Source of the DNA: Balneola sp.
GTDB lineage: Bacteria; Bacteroidota; Rhodothermia; Balneolales; Balneolaceae
NCBI GenBank assembly: GCA_002696035.1
Contig: NZQV01000026.1
Coordinates: 372,001-436,000 of the forward strand
Length of the DNA stretch: 64,000 nt
Direction: 5' to 3'
Below the pieces are notes generated by a model. That model made no database searches. It saw only the letters and a list, made by a program, of their open reading frames with translations, and was not told where the DNA came from. Shown here piece by piece: positions 40,527 through 49,426 of this stretch; the stretch's first letter is position 1; every line of letters begins with the position of its first letter. The translations under genes and the position numbers were made by a program.

Positions 40527-42278
40527 CTAAGAAAAGTAGATGTAAATAAATCCTATGACAGCTACAAGTAAGACTGATAACGCGGTATCAACCCAGGTAT
40601 AACTTTCGCGGGATTTTCGTTTATCCTCTTCAGTTAGAGTTCCATAAGTGAGTCCTGATATTTTCTCGTAAGATGGAGGGGGTGTCATATAACTCACGGC
40701 AAACATCACAATAATACAAACGATGAAAATGATCATGCTGTAGTATTGGAAAAAGATGTTGTTCATGATCCATAAGAAAGTACCTGGCTCGTAAGCAAAA
40801 CCTTCAATAAGTGCTACGGGAGTGTCGATGGCAAGGCGGAAAACACCAAGCGCAAAACCAACAAATAGCGACCAAAGCGCACCTTCCTTATTCAGTCGTT
40901 TGTTAAATACGCCTAAAAAGAAGACCACAAAAATAGGAGGGGCCAGATAGGATTGAACGCCCTGCAGGTAATCATATAAACCGCGGCTACCTTGTATTAC
41001 AGGAATCCAGAGTAGGCCAATAATAACCATTATCACTGTAGCTAAACGTCCCATCATAACGAGGTGCTCTTCTGAAGACTCAGGCTTGAACTTTTTGTAG
41101 AAGTCCATGGTGAACAAAGTAGAAGAGGCATTAAAAACTCCGGCAAGGGAGCTCATCAGTGCAGCCAGCAATCCGGCCACTACAATCCCTCTAATTCCAA
41201 CGGGGAGAATGTGAGCTACCAGGAGCGGGAAGGCCGCCTGTGCATTTTGGGTATTCACTCCGCCTCCTTCGTTGATCAGCTCTTGCTGAAGGATAGCCAT
41301 TTGTCCTGATTCTGCCAGTGCATAAGCAATGATGCCCGGAATAATAAAGATGAATACAGGAAGCAATTTCAGAAATGCGGCAAAAATAGTTCCGCGACGT
41401 CCTTCGGTTTCGTTGGGAGCACCAAGTGCTCGCTGTACAATGTACTGATCAGTAGTCCAGTACCAAAGTCCTACAATGGGTGCTGCAAACAGCATCCCGA
41501 ACCAGGGATAATTAGTATTAAAATACCACGCCATGCGACCTTCTTCTACCACAGGAGCCCAGGTACTTTCCATGCCTTCAGGAACCATGGGTTTCCACAG
41601 GTCAAACATTTCTTCCCCGGCAATAGCATATAAACTGTCCCAGCCTCCGATAGCCTGCAAACCATAATAAAGGACAAGCACGGATCCGAATAACAGAACC
41701 AGTGTCTGCAAGGCTTCGGTGTAGGCAACAGCTCTTAATCCTCCAAGCACCGTATAAATACCCGTAAATACGATCACGAGTATTGAGCCGATCCAAAAAC
41801 TATTCATTCCCCAAAGGGAAACTTCGGGCATCAATACACTAAAAACGATTCCGCCGGCAAAAATTCCTACCGCAATTTTAGTAAGCACATAAGCAAGTAA
41901 AGAGATTCCTGAGAGCACTGTTCGGGCTAAAGGGGAAAAGCGCTTCTCTAAGAATTCCGGCATGGTAAAGACCTTAGAACGGATGAAAAAAGGCAACATC
42001 ACCCATCCCAAAACCAGTAGACACCAAGCGTGTAATTCATAGTGGGCCATGGCAACGCCATCGGTAGCACCAGAGCCTGCCAGCCCCACCAAATGTTCGG
42101 AACCAATATTCGAGGCAAAAATAGATGTACCTACGATCATCCAGCCTAAATGCCTGCCCGCCAAAAAGTAGTCGGTGGGGGTATCTGTTTTCTGTTTGAT
42201 GACCCACCAGGCCAGGCCGGCGATTATACAGAAATATCCGGCTATTACCAGCCAGTCAATGATTGCTAGAGTGCCCAT
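40527..42278 (-). CDS. Solute:sodium symporter, sugar-type (SSS family)
   Basis: A 583-residue polytopic membrane protein of the SSS family, distinct from the galactose symporter. It has the family segments TDYFLAGRHLGWM, ASNIGSEHLVGLAG, YWTTDQYIVQRALG and SSLAGVFNASSTLFTMD. It has a C-terminal helix after a short cytoplasmic linker. The sugar cannot be read from the sequence. The divergent TonB receptor and surrounding xylan genes suggest a xylose- or xylan-derived solute. Upstream at 42351 is a TGTA-N5-TACA element like those before the GH10 gene at 27579. Confidence 0.87.
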   Translation of the reverse strand: MGTLAIIDWLVIAGYFCIIAGLAWWVIKQKTDTPTDYFLAGRHLGWMIVGTSIFASNIGSEHLVGLAGSGATDGVAMAHYELHAWCLLVLGWVMLPFFIRSKVFTMPEFLEKRFSPLARTVLSGISLLAYVLTKIAVGIFAGGIVFSVLMPEVSLWGMNSFWIGSILVIVFTGIYTVLGGLRAVAYTEALQTLVLLFGSVLVLYYGLQAIGGWDSLYAIAGEEMFDLWKPMVPEGMESTWAPVVEEGRMAWYFNTNYPWFGMLFAAPIVGLWYWTTDQYIVQRALGAPNETEGRRGTIFAAFLKLLPVFIFIIPGIIAYALAESGQMAILQQELINEGGGVNTQNAQAAFPLLVAHILPVGIRGIVVAGLLAALMSSLAGVFNASSTLFTMDFYKKFKPESSEEHLVMMGRLATVIMVIIGLLWIPVIQGSRGLYDYLQGVQSYLAPPIFVVFFLGVFNKRLNKEGALWSLFVGFALGVFRLAIDTPVALIEGFAYEPGTFLWIMNNIFFQYYSMIIFIVCIIVMFAVSYMTPPPSYEKISGLTYGTLTEEDKRKSRESYTWVDTALSVLLVAVIGFIYIYFS

Positions 42279-42350
42279 AATTTTTTCTTTTTTGGATTAT
42301 AAGATTAAAAGGTTTCGCAAGTTTAGTTTTAATGATGGACGATAAAAAAT

Positions 42351-42370
42351 AAATGTAAAAAATACACTAA
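42351..42370. promoter_or_regulatory. Putative operator, TGTA-N5-TACA type (copy 3)
   Basis: AAATGTAAAAAATACACTAA matches the 27231 element at the outer bases, with an A-rich centre. It lies about 70 bases upstream of the minus-strand symporter start. Confidence 0.45.
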
Positions 42371-42510
42371 TTAATAACATGCTTAGAATTATTGATTTTG
42401 GAAAAGCACCTCGAAGGTATTTCTAATAAGGTTTTGAGTCTTTATAGTTGTATTTTTTGAGTCAAAAGAGATAAAAAGAGAGTTTTTTTTAAGGAAGAAA
42501 GAAATGAAAC

Positions 42511-42527
42511 TGAGCAAAAATTGCTCA
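42511..42527. promoter_or_regulatory. LacI-type operator TGAGCAA-N3-TTGCTCA upstream of TonB receptor
   Basis: A perfect 7-bp inverted repeat with a 3-base AAA spacer. A further half-site (TTGCTCAA) follows at 42543-42550. The same palindrome, with one mismatch, lies directly upstream of the LacI-family gene at 56154-56170. Confidence 0.68.
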
Positions 42528-42597
42528 AAACATTATAAAAAATTGCTCAAAAATTTTTTTATTAATTCCCTCCATTTTCTATATTGAACAAAATACT

Positions 42598-42611
42598 TGT
42601 AAGCGCTTTTA
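42598..42611. promoter_or_regulatory. LacI-type operator candidate with AAGCGCTT core
   Basis: TGTAAGCGCTTTTA has a perfect AAGCGCTT core with central CG. It lies 41 bases before the receptor start codon, near where a promoter-proximal operator would act. Confidence 0.5.
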
Positions 42612-42651
42612 GTTAAAAGTGCACTAACCAATTTATTTACGGAATAAAAGG

Positions 42652-45600
42652 ATGATGAAGATCAAAATTTTAGCACTGTTATTTGCTTCACTATTAATAC
42701 ACACTTCAACATTATTTGCCCAAGATGATTATGGCAGGGTTGAAGGAACAGTAATCGACGGTGTGACGGGAGAGTCGCTGATCGGCGTTAATGTCATGAT
42801 ACAGGGTACCAGTCTGGGTCAGGCAACGGATATAGACGGAGAATATGTCATTAGAAGAGTGCCAGCTGGAAACCAAATTCTTGTAGTTAGTTATGTAGGC
42901 TATGAGAGAATAGAGCAAGAGGTAGATATTGTAGCCGGTGACACTCTGGAGTTTAATGTAGAGATGGTTCCTTCAACGGTAGAAGGTCAGGAAGTGACTG
43001 TTACTACCCAGGCAGAAGGGCAGCGGCAGGCTATTAACCAACAGTTAAGTTCTCGTACCATTAAAAACGTGGTATCTGCTGAAAAAATTAGAGAATTACC
43101 GGATGCCGACGCCGCTACAGCGCTAAGTCGATTGCCGGGTATATCTTTGCAGGATGGCGATAAAGTGGTAATTCGCGGAGTTCAGGCGAAACAGAATGTT
43201 ATTATGGTAAACGGAGTTCGCCTTCCATCCACAGATGCCAATAACCGTTCTACCAGTCTCGGTTTTATTTCTTCTAATATGCTTTCCGGTATAGATGTAA
43301 CGAAGGCTTCAACACCTGAAATGGATGCGAGTGCAATTGGTGGTACGGTAAACCTAAGGCTTAAAGAAGCTGATGAAGGTTTTCACTCAGATTTTATGTT
43401 GCAAGGTGGGTATAACACGCAAGATCATACTGCTGCTAATTATCAGCTTTGGGGAAGTGCAAGTAATCGATTTTTTGACAATAAGTTAGGTGCATTCTTT
43501 CAGGTTAATGCCAGTAAAGTAAATGGTGGCGGAGATGTAGGTAGTGCCACATTTAACAGGGTGGGAAGATTTCAGACTACAAATAAAGTGTATGGTGAGG
43601 CTGTATATAGCCTGGACGAATTCACATATTCTGATCAGGTAAGTATTACAGACGAATATGGAGGAAGTTTGATATTGGACTTCAAACTACCGACCACAAA
43701 ATTTGTTCTTCAGAACACGATCGCCTTCCGGGAAAATGACTATGCAAGCCATCAGGATAGATTGCTATTGCAAAACACAGTCAGGAGATATAGAACCACA
43801 CGAGATATTAATAGTAATGTTCTGTTGATCAATGCACTTCAGGTTGAACAAGAGTTGGGGGAAACCACACTGGATTTTGGATTATCCCGATCGGTCTCAG
43901 AAAGACGAACTGATCTGAGCTGGGGTGGAAATGCAGATTTTAATTTCAAGAATCCTAATTTCAATCAGTCAAATCCATCAACACATCCTTTTTCTGCAAG
44001 TTATCAGAATGTTGAAAACAGATATTTCCTGACTCCATATGATGTTTTTGATATTGAGTTAAATAGTGATGATCCTGAAGTAGCTGCAATTTCAGAGCTG
44101 GGTGAAACAACAGATACTGACTTTGATGAAAAGGTATATACCGGATTTTTGAACTATACGATCCCGGTAACATTTTCCGATAATATTTCAGGTGAATTTA
44201 AAACCGGTGGTCAAATTGCTCATACTTATAGGTGGAATGATCGCACACGATACTACGCTCGATTGAGTGAGCCTACCAATAATGACGGTGCCGCAGAGTA
44301 TATGGAAAGCATTGGCGCTGATCCCAATGTAAGATTGCAATATATAGATTGGTGGGACAGAGACTATTTAGATAATAGAGGCCAGTATTTCTTGGGTGGT
44401 AGTTACGATATGCGTACTGCAATTGATGTAGAGAAAATGGATCAGTATTTCAGGTTATCAAGAGAAGGGTGGTCGCCCGGGCTACATAATATAGACTCCT
44501 GGAGAGATGACTATGAAGGAACTGAAACCGTTACCGCAGGTTACTTCCAGGCAGATTTTAACTTTGGAGAAAAGCTGTCCGTTCTAACCGGTGCACGTTA
44601 TGAGCACTACAATATGGACTTTGATGCTAACTTTGTATACGTAACGCATTGGGTTGATGGCCTGGGTAAAAACCTTGATACCCTGAACTCTGCCCAAAGA
44701 GATCGTGGGCATTGGTTCCCTAACCTTCAGGTACAATATAAAGCTACCGATTGGTTCGATATGCGATTTGCTTATACAGAATCAATTTCACGACCGGATT
44801 ATAATCAGTTAATTCCTCGGACATACCTGGATGGAAGAAGTTATGGAGAGGCAGGGAATCCAAACTTAAAGCCAACAACCTCTCAAAACCTGGACCTGTA
44901 CTTTTCTTTCCATAGTAACAAAGTAGGTTTGTTTACCGTGGGTGCTTTCGGTAAGAAAATGGAAGATGTTTCCTATGGAATTAACCGATTCTATAATCAA
45001 CTTCCTGAAGGAACCTTCTTCCCCGATTCTGCAGACTATGCATGGCTGGAAGAGAACGAAAATATACGACCATTATACGGTACCTCTAACGTGAACACGA
45101 CTTTCAACAACCCAAATCCTGCCTATGTTGGAGGTTTGGAGTTTGACTGGCAAACGCATTTCTGGTACTTGCCACAGCCTTTTAATTCTTTAGTGCTGAA
45201 TGTGAACTATACCAGAATCTTTTCAGAAATGGACTACCCACAAGCCTTGGTAAAAGATTCGGTGGATAGCAGCGGACCTTTCCCAAGAGTGATTAACTAT
45301 CAGGTGGATACTGTTCGAACAGCACGTCTGATACAACAAGGTGAGCATGTGGTTAATGTCGCATTGGGTTATGACTATAAAGGTTTTTCAGCCAGGGTTT
45401 CTTACAGAATGCAAGGTAATGTGCTTACCGGGATTGGCGGCCGACCAGAAGACGATAATTTCACAGGAAACATTCATAACTGGGATTTAACCATCCGCCA
45501 AAAATTACCTGTGGAAGGCATGAGTTTATTCTTTAACGGGGTTAACCTTACTCACTCTCCTGTGAAAACATATCGTAAATTCAAAAGAGGAGATCCTAAT

Positions 45601-45678
45601 AACCCTGTGGAAAGAAACCTTGCTTCTATAGCTTATTATCCACGCAGATTCCAATTAGGAGTCAGGTATGGATTTTAA
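42652..45678 (+). CDS. TonB-dependent outer-membrane receptor with carboxypeptidase-regulatory-like N-terminal domain
   Basis: The 1008-residue protein has a signal peptide (ends TLFAQ) and a CarboxypepD-regulatory-like beta-sandwich (about 29-115, GRVEGTVIDGVTGESLIGV). A plug domain (about 125-235, with LPGISLQDGDKVVIRGV) and a 22-strand barrel follow, ending RRFQLGVRYGF. It should import oligosaccharides across the outer membrane using TonB energy. It is not followed by a SusD lipoprotein, and its plug resembles the stand-alone receptors common in Proteobacteria more than SusC. The start codon may be either of two adjacent ATGs (42652 or 42655). Confidence 0.9.
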   Translation: MMKIKILALLFASLLIHTSTLFAQDDYGRVEGTVIDGVTGESLIGVNVMIQGTSLGQATDIDGEYVIRRVPAGNQILVVSYVGYERIEQEVDIVAGDTLEFNVEMVPSTVEGQEVTVTTQAEGQRQAINQQLSSRTIKNVVSAEKIRELPDADAATALSRLPGISLQDGDKVVIRGVQAKQNVIMVNGVRLPSTDANNRSTSLGFISSNMLSGIDVTKASTPEMDASAIGGTVNLRLKEADEGFHSDFMLQGGYNTQDHTAANYQLWGSASNRFFDNKLGAFFQVNASKVNGGGDVGSATFNRVGRFQTTNKVYGEAVYSLDEFTYSDQVSITDEYGGSLILDFKLPTTKFVLQNTIAFRENDYASHQDRLLLQNTVRRYRTTRDINSNVLLINALQVEQELGETTLDFGLSRSVSERRTDLSWGGNADFNFKNPNFNQSNPSTHPFSASYQNVENRYFLTPYDVFDIELNSDDPEVAAISELGETTDTDFDEKVYTGFLNYTIPVTFSDNISGEFKTGGQIAHTYRWNDRTRYYARLSEPTNNDGAAEYMESIGADPNVRLQYIDWWDRDYLDNRGQYFLGGSYDMRTAIDVEKMDQYFRLSREGWSPGLHNIDSWRDDYEGTETVTAGYFQADFNFGEKLSVLTGARYEHYNMDFDANFVYVTHWVDGLGKNLDTLNSAQRDRGHWFPNLQVQYKATDWFDMRFAYTESISRPDYNQLIPRTYLDGRSYGEAGNPNLKPTTSQNLDLYFSFHSNKVGLFTVGAFGKKMEDVSYGINRFYNQLPEGTFFPDSADYAWLEENENIRPLYGTSNVNTTFNNPNPAYVGGLEFDWQTHFWYLPQPFNSLVLNVNYTRIFSEMDYPQALVKDSVDSSGPFPRVINYQVDTVRTARLIQQGEHVVNVALGYDYKGFSARVSYRMQGNVLTGIGGRPEDDNFTGNIHNWDLTIRQKLPVEGMSLFFNGVNLTHSPVKTYRKFKRGDPNNPVERNLASIAYYPRRFQLGVRYGF

Positions 45679-45720
45679 TACAACACGTACTTCAAATAAA
45701 CCAAAAACAAGGAGTTATAT

Positions 45721-47601
45721 ATGAAAAAGTTAACGCTACTATTAATATGCATCGTTGGGAGCTTTTCGCTTGCCCATGCACAAACTACTGATGATTACAT
45801 CACGGGACAACGTGGTGATACATTGGTGGTGAAAGATTTTGCAGCAATGGATAATTCACCCAACGCGCTGGCAGATCTTATTGAAATTGATACACTCGCA
45901 CCCCCAACTCGCGTTTATGAGCTATCCCAAGGTGGATATTACTTTCATAACCGTACTATAGCATCCAGTGGTGACCGGTCGCTTGATATTGCAGGGGCAG
46001 ATCATACTCCCCATGTAATGAGTACAAATGAAAGCAGACCAGCAACTATTGTTGGAATTCAGGTAGGAGATACTGACCTGAATGGTGGTTTCTTTAATTT
46101 CAACACTGACATAACCGTAAGAAACATTATTGGTGGAGCTCACTCAACAAGTGAAGCACAGGGTTGGACTTACTTTGATGCTAATGCATCAGGTAATACA
46201 CTTACCTTAGATAATGTGTACATGGAGCACACCAACTGGGTGTTCATACAATCTAATGACTGGCCAGACAACAGCATTAAAATTTCTAACAGCTATTTCG
46301 TTAACATGAATGGTAATGGTTGTAGAAGAAATGGTGGTGTATACGATAACGTAAGTAATCCTACAAAAGAGATGTGGGTAGAAAACTCCACTCACGTTAT
46401 GGGTGCTGGTATGATCTATAAGTTTAGAGGCTTCCCTGTAAACAAAGCAGTATTTAACCACAATACTTTTGTGAATATCTCCAATGCCCCAATTTCAACA
46501 ATGGGTTATCAGGTTGATATGGCTGTTACGAATAACCTGTTCGTGAATACGAATGTACAGGCTTACTACCCAGGTCTTGATGTTGGTGAAACCGACCAGG
46601 ATCTGTTGCCTACAGGTATTATAAATGTTGATTCACTGTCCGCAACTAATAACTCTGTTGCAGAAACCTACCTGCCAGAAGAGTATCAAAGTGCTGATGC
46701 CTCTGAATGGGCCGGAATGAGAAAAATTCTGGTTGACAGAAACGTAGCTTACTGGTCTCCTGCTCTGGATGATGTAGTTACACTGATGGAAGAAGCTAAT
46801 GCTACCTATTTAGATACAGTAGCAAATGGCCCAGCCAATGGTGAACTCATGAATTCTATGATTACCATGAATACCAGAACACAGGCTATGTTTGATGATG
46901 ATGATACCTGGCCATATCTAACCGAAGGTGATTGGTTGCAAACTGGGCTGGAAGATGCTGCCCCAGGTTTCACTGAGGACTTTGGTTTAATGGACGAATC
47001 TGCTGCTTTGGGTAACTTTAAAGAATGGACTGTAGGTTCAATGCCTGATGATAATGCAGCTGTTATGACAGACCTGAGAACAGAAGGAAATCCTGCATCC
47101 GGCGAAACATACGCTATTTCTGACTGGCCAATTCCTGTTGACCTGTCTTACTCAAACTCTGCTTACCTAACAGGTGGCTTAAATGGTTTCCCTGTAGGTG
47201 ATGTTAACTGGTTCCCAACTCAGAAAGCTCAATGGTTAGCTCAGCGAGATGCTGAATATGCTGAAATTGAAGATGCTAAGACTGAAGGTCGACCACTGGC
47301 TACCTCAATAGTCGAGAATACACCAGGTGTACCTACTTCTATTAAGTTGGAGCAAAACTATCCTAACCCATTCAACCCAACTACACAGATCAGCTTTGCG
47401 CTTCCACAAGCACAAGAGATCTCGTTGAAAGTGTATGACATGTTAGGACGTGAAGTTGCTACACTTGTAAACAATGAAATGGTTGCAGGTGGAGTTAACA
47501 ATGTAACCTTCGACGCTAGAAACTTAGCGAGTGGTGTTTACATGTATGTTCTCCGTGGAGAAAACTTCTCAGTTTCTAAGACAATGACTCTGATGAAATA
47601 G
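45721..47601 (+). CDS. T9SS-secreted beta-helix-like protein paired with the TonB receptor
   Basis: The 626-residue protein has a signal peptide (ends AHAQ) and a long region rich in short N-containing strands (VRNIIGG, LDNVYMEHTNW, ISNSYFVNMNG, VFNHNTFVNIS, AVTNNLFVNT) typical of right-handed parallel beta-helices (about 60-290). A less regular region of about 240 residues follows, then a T9SS sorting domain (about 545-626, [10 protein letters not shown]). I do not recognise a lyase active site. It has a strong ribosome binding site (AAGGAG) and follows the receptor by 42 bases with no terminator between, so the two are probably co-transcribed. It may bind or process the receptor's substrate at the surface; this is inference. 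Confidence 0.75.
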   Translation: MKKLTLLLICIVGSFSLAHAQTTDDYITGQRGDTLVVKDFAAMDNSPNALADLIEIDTLAPPTRVYELSQGGYYFHNRTIASSGDRSLDIAGADHTPHVMSTNESRPATIVGIQVGDTDLNGGFFNFNTDITVRNIIGGAHSTSEAQGWTYFDANASGNTLTLDNVYMEHTNWVFIQSNDWPDNSIKISNSYFVNMNGNGCRRNGGVYDNVSNPTKEMWVENSTHVMGAGMIYKFRGFPVNKAVFNHNTFVNISNAPISTMGYQVDMAVTNNLFVNTNVQAYYPGLDVGETDQDLLPTGIINVDSLSATNNSVAETYLPEEYQSADASEWAGMRKILVDRNVAYWSPALDDVVTLMEEANATYLDTVANGPANGELMNSMITMNTRTQAMFDDDDTWPYLTEGDWLQTGLEDAAPGFTEDFGLMDESAALGNFKEWTVGSMPDDNAAVMTDLRTEGNPASGETYAISDWPIPVDLSYSNSAYLTGGLNGFPVGDVNWFPTQKAQWLAQRDAEYAEIEDAKTEGRPLATSIVENTPGVPTSIKLEQNYPNPFNPTTQISFALPQAQEISLKVYDMLGREVATLVNNEMVAGGVNNVTFDARNLASGVYMYVLRGENFSVSKTMTLMK

Positions 47602-47627
47602 GAAGTCTATCCTTCTATGTAATTTCA

Positions 47628-47662
47628 AAAGCCTTGGTTATCTTAACCAAGGCTTTTTTTTA
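47628..47662 (+). terminator. Rho-independent terminator after the beta-helix-like gene
   Basis: AAAGCCTTGGTTA pairs with TAACCAAGGCTTT around a short loop and is followed by a T-run. The next gene starts only about 30 bases later, so read-through or a very compact promoter is needed. Confidence 0.9.
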
Positions 47663-47693
47663 ATGACTAATTTTTGAATCTGAAAGGAATTAA

Positions 47694-49421
47694 ATGAAAA
47701 TTATAGGAACACATATTGGTCTAATCCTTGTATTATTTCTACTCAGTAGTTGCCAAAAAGAAAAGGCAGAATATGCGGCGTTGATCGATGGGCAATATGA
47801 AATTTCGAAGCAGAAATTAACAGACTATCACCAGGATCTCTATTTTCAACAAAGATTTCCTGATTCAGAATATAATGGATACGATGAAGCTCTTGATGAG
47901 CTCATTATTCGAAAGCTCAAGCAGATCGAGTTTGTAAAAAACGACCTTCATAGAGATCAAGAGTTGATGTCTAATATCCAAAGGGTTATAAATGAAGAAC
48001 TTTTGGTGCTCTATTTTGATGAAAAATACCTGGGCCAATATATAAATGAAGAGGTCATACAGGATTACTACCAGGGTTTAGGCAGGGAAGTGACTTATCA
48101 ACAAATTGTACTGAGAAAAGACAATGCCGAAAATTTAGAAAGTTTAAAACAAAAAGCCTCAGAGATACAGCAAAAAGCTCAGAACACCGATGATTTTGCT
48201 AGTCTTGTAAGTCAATATTCTGAAGACCGGCGAACAGCTCAACGAGATGGCAGAATGCCCGTTATGACTTGGGACATGGGAACTGCTTCACCTCAAAATC
48301 AGGTGATCTTTAGAATGAGGGAAGGCAGCGTACAGGTTTTGGAATCTTCCAGCCGGATCTTGATAGTGAAAGTGAACAATGTGGAGGAAGTGGATTTACG
48401 TCCCTTAGAAGAGATTAAACCAGAAATAAAAAAGGAATTAAGAGAAGTATATTCTCCGAGGGCTTTCTCAGATTATGACAGGGACAAAGAAAACCTTTTG
48501 GATGAAAGTGAATACGAATGGAATACAGATGGTTTAAACAAGCTGGTTGAATGGGCCCGGATAGAAGGATTCTATCGGCAGGCTAAGTATAAGGAGATCA
48601 TTGAAGAGCATATTGCTGAGGGAAATAATTTTGAAATTCTGAAATATCAGAACGGTACTGTTGACCTTCAAAAGTATCTGTATCTACTCAATAATATTTT
48701 GCTCGTAGAGACATCAGCAAATCCTAAGCCAGGAGATTTTAAAAAGTTTATTGATGAAGCATTACGTACTGAATTAATAGTTGAGAATGCCAGGGAAATG
48801 GGCTTGGATGAAGACATCCTGTCGTTAAGTACCGATAGCCCGGTTATATTAGCTGAATTTGTACGACTCTATGATCAGGAATTTATTTTTTCCAGAATTC
48901 CAGAGGCTAATGAAGAGAACTATCAAAAGTTTTATGAGCTTACCAAAGATTCATTATTCTATCAACCAGATAAAGTGAATCTTAGGGTTAAGGTTTTTGA
49001 TACTGAAGAAGCCGCTCAGGAAGCGATGTCTGAAATAAATAGCGGAAAAGCATTTGAAGATGCATTCCATGCATGGTCTGTGAAAACATATATCATCAAC
49101 AAAAAAGGTGAAATCGAATCGTATCTAAGTCCGGAACCGAATTATTTAGGGGATGCAGGATTTAAACTTTCTGAAGGGGAAACCGCCGGTCCCGTAAGTT
49201 TTACTGAAGAGGGTGAAACCAAATTCGCTGTGATAAAGGCAAACAATGTTGAGAAAGAAAAAACACTTACATTGGACGAAGTTCACCCACCCCGTTTAAG
49301 ACGGATGTTTCGCAATTACTATTTCAACATATTTAGTAGTGAGGTTGCTGAGAAACTGAGAAATAATCATACTATTGTAATAAATGAACAAGCTTTAACA
49401 GAATTATCAGCTTCTAAGTAA
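47694..49421 (+). CDS. Parvulin-type peptidyl-prolyl isomerase lipoprotein with two rotamase-like domains
   Basis: The 575-residue protein begins with a lipoprotein signal (lipobox LSSC, Cys20). A SurA-like helical N-terminal region is followed by a parvulin-like domain (about 118-243), recognisable by the pattern DFASLVSQYSEDRRTA..DGRMP. A helical linker and a second, more degenerate rotamase-like domain (about 427-545, YLGDAGFKLSEGETAGPV) follow. It would act as a periplasmic foldase/chaperone. It shares an apparent operon with the membrane protein that starts 5 bases after its stop. What it folds is unknown. Location directly after a T9SS/TonB pair suggests export or assembly of those proteins. 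Confidence 0.8.
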   Translation: MKIIGTHIGLILVLFLLSSCQKEKAEYAALIDGQYEISKQKLTDYHQDLYFQQRFPDSEYNGYDEALDELIIRKLKQIEFVKNDLHRDQELMSNIQRVINEELLVLYFDEKYLGQYINEEVIQDYYQGLGREVTYQQIVLRKDNAENLESLKQKASEIQQKAQNTDDFASLVSQYSEDRRTAQRDGRMPVMTWDMGTASPQNQVIFRMREGSVQVLESSSRILIVKVNNVEEVDLRPLEEIKPEIKKELREVYSPRAFSDYDRDKENLLDESEYEWNTDGLNKLVEWARIEGFYRQAKYKEIIEEHIAEGNNFEILKYQNGTVDLQKYLYLLNNILLVETSANPKPGDFKKFIDEALRTELIVENAREMGLDEDILSLSTDSPVILAEFVRLYDQEFIFSRIPEANEENYQKFYELTKDSLFYQPDKVNLRVKVFDTEEAAQEAMSEINSGKAFEDAFHAWSVKTYIINKKGEIESYLSPEPNYLGDAGFKLSEGETAGPVSFTEEGETKFAVIKANNVEKEKTLTLDEVHPPRLRRMFRNYYFNIFSSEVAEKLRNNHTIVINEQALTELSASK

Positions 49422-49426
49422 TAGTA

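Larger units (their letters stand above)
42279..42651. promoter_or_regulatory. Divergent regulatory region between symporter and TonB receptor genes
   Basis: 373 bp of AT-rich DNA carrying three kinds of operator candidates: TGTA-N5-TACA (42351), the TGAGCAA palindrome (42511) with an extra half-site (42542-42549), and AAGCGCTT (42601). No coding potential was seen. It appears to be the most heavily regulated promoter region in the window. Confidence 0.65.

Noticed and set aside
42652-45678. SusC-type transporter
   Set aside because: No SusD follows, and the plug segment resembles stand-alone TonB receptors more than SusC.
45721-47601. Pectate lyase
   Set aside because: The repeated strands suggest a beta-helix, but no lyase active-site signature was visible and the neighbourhood is xylan-directed.
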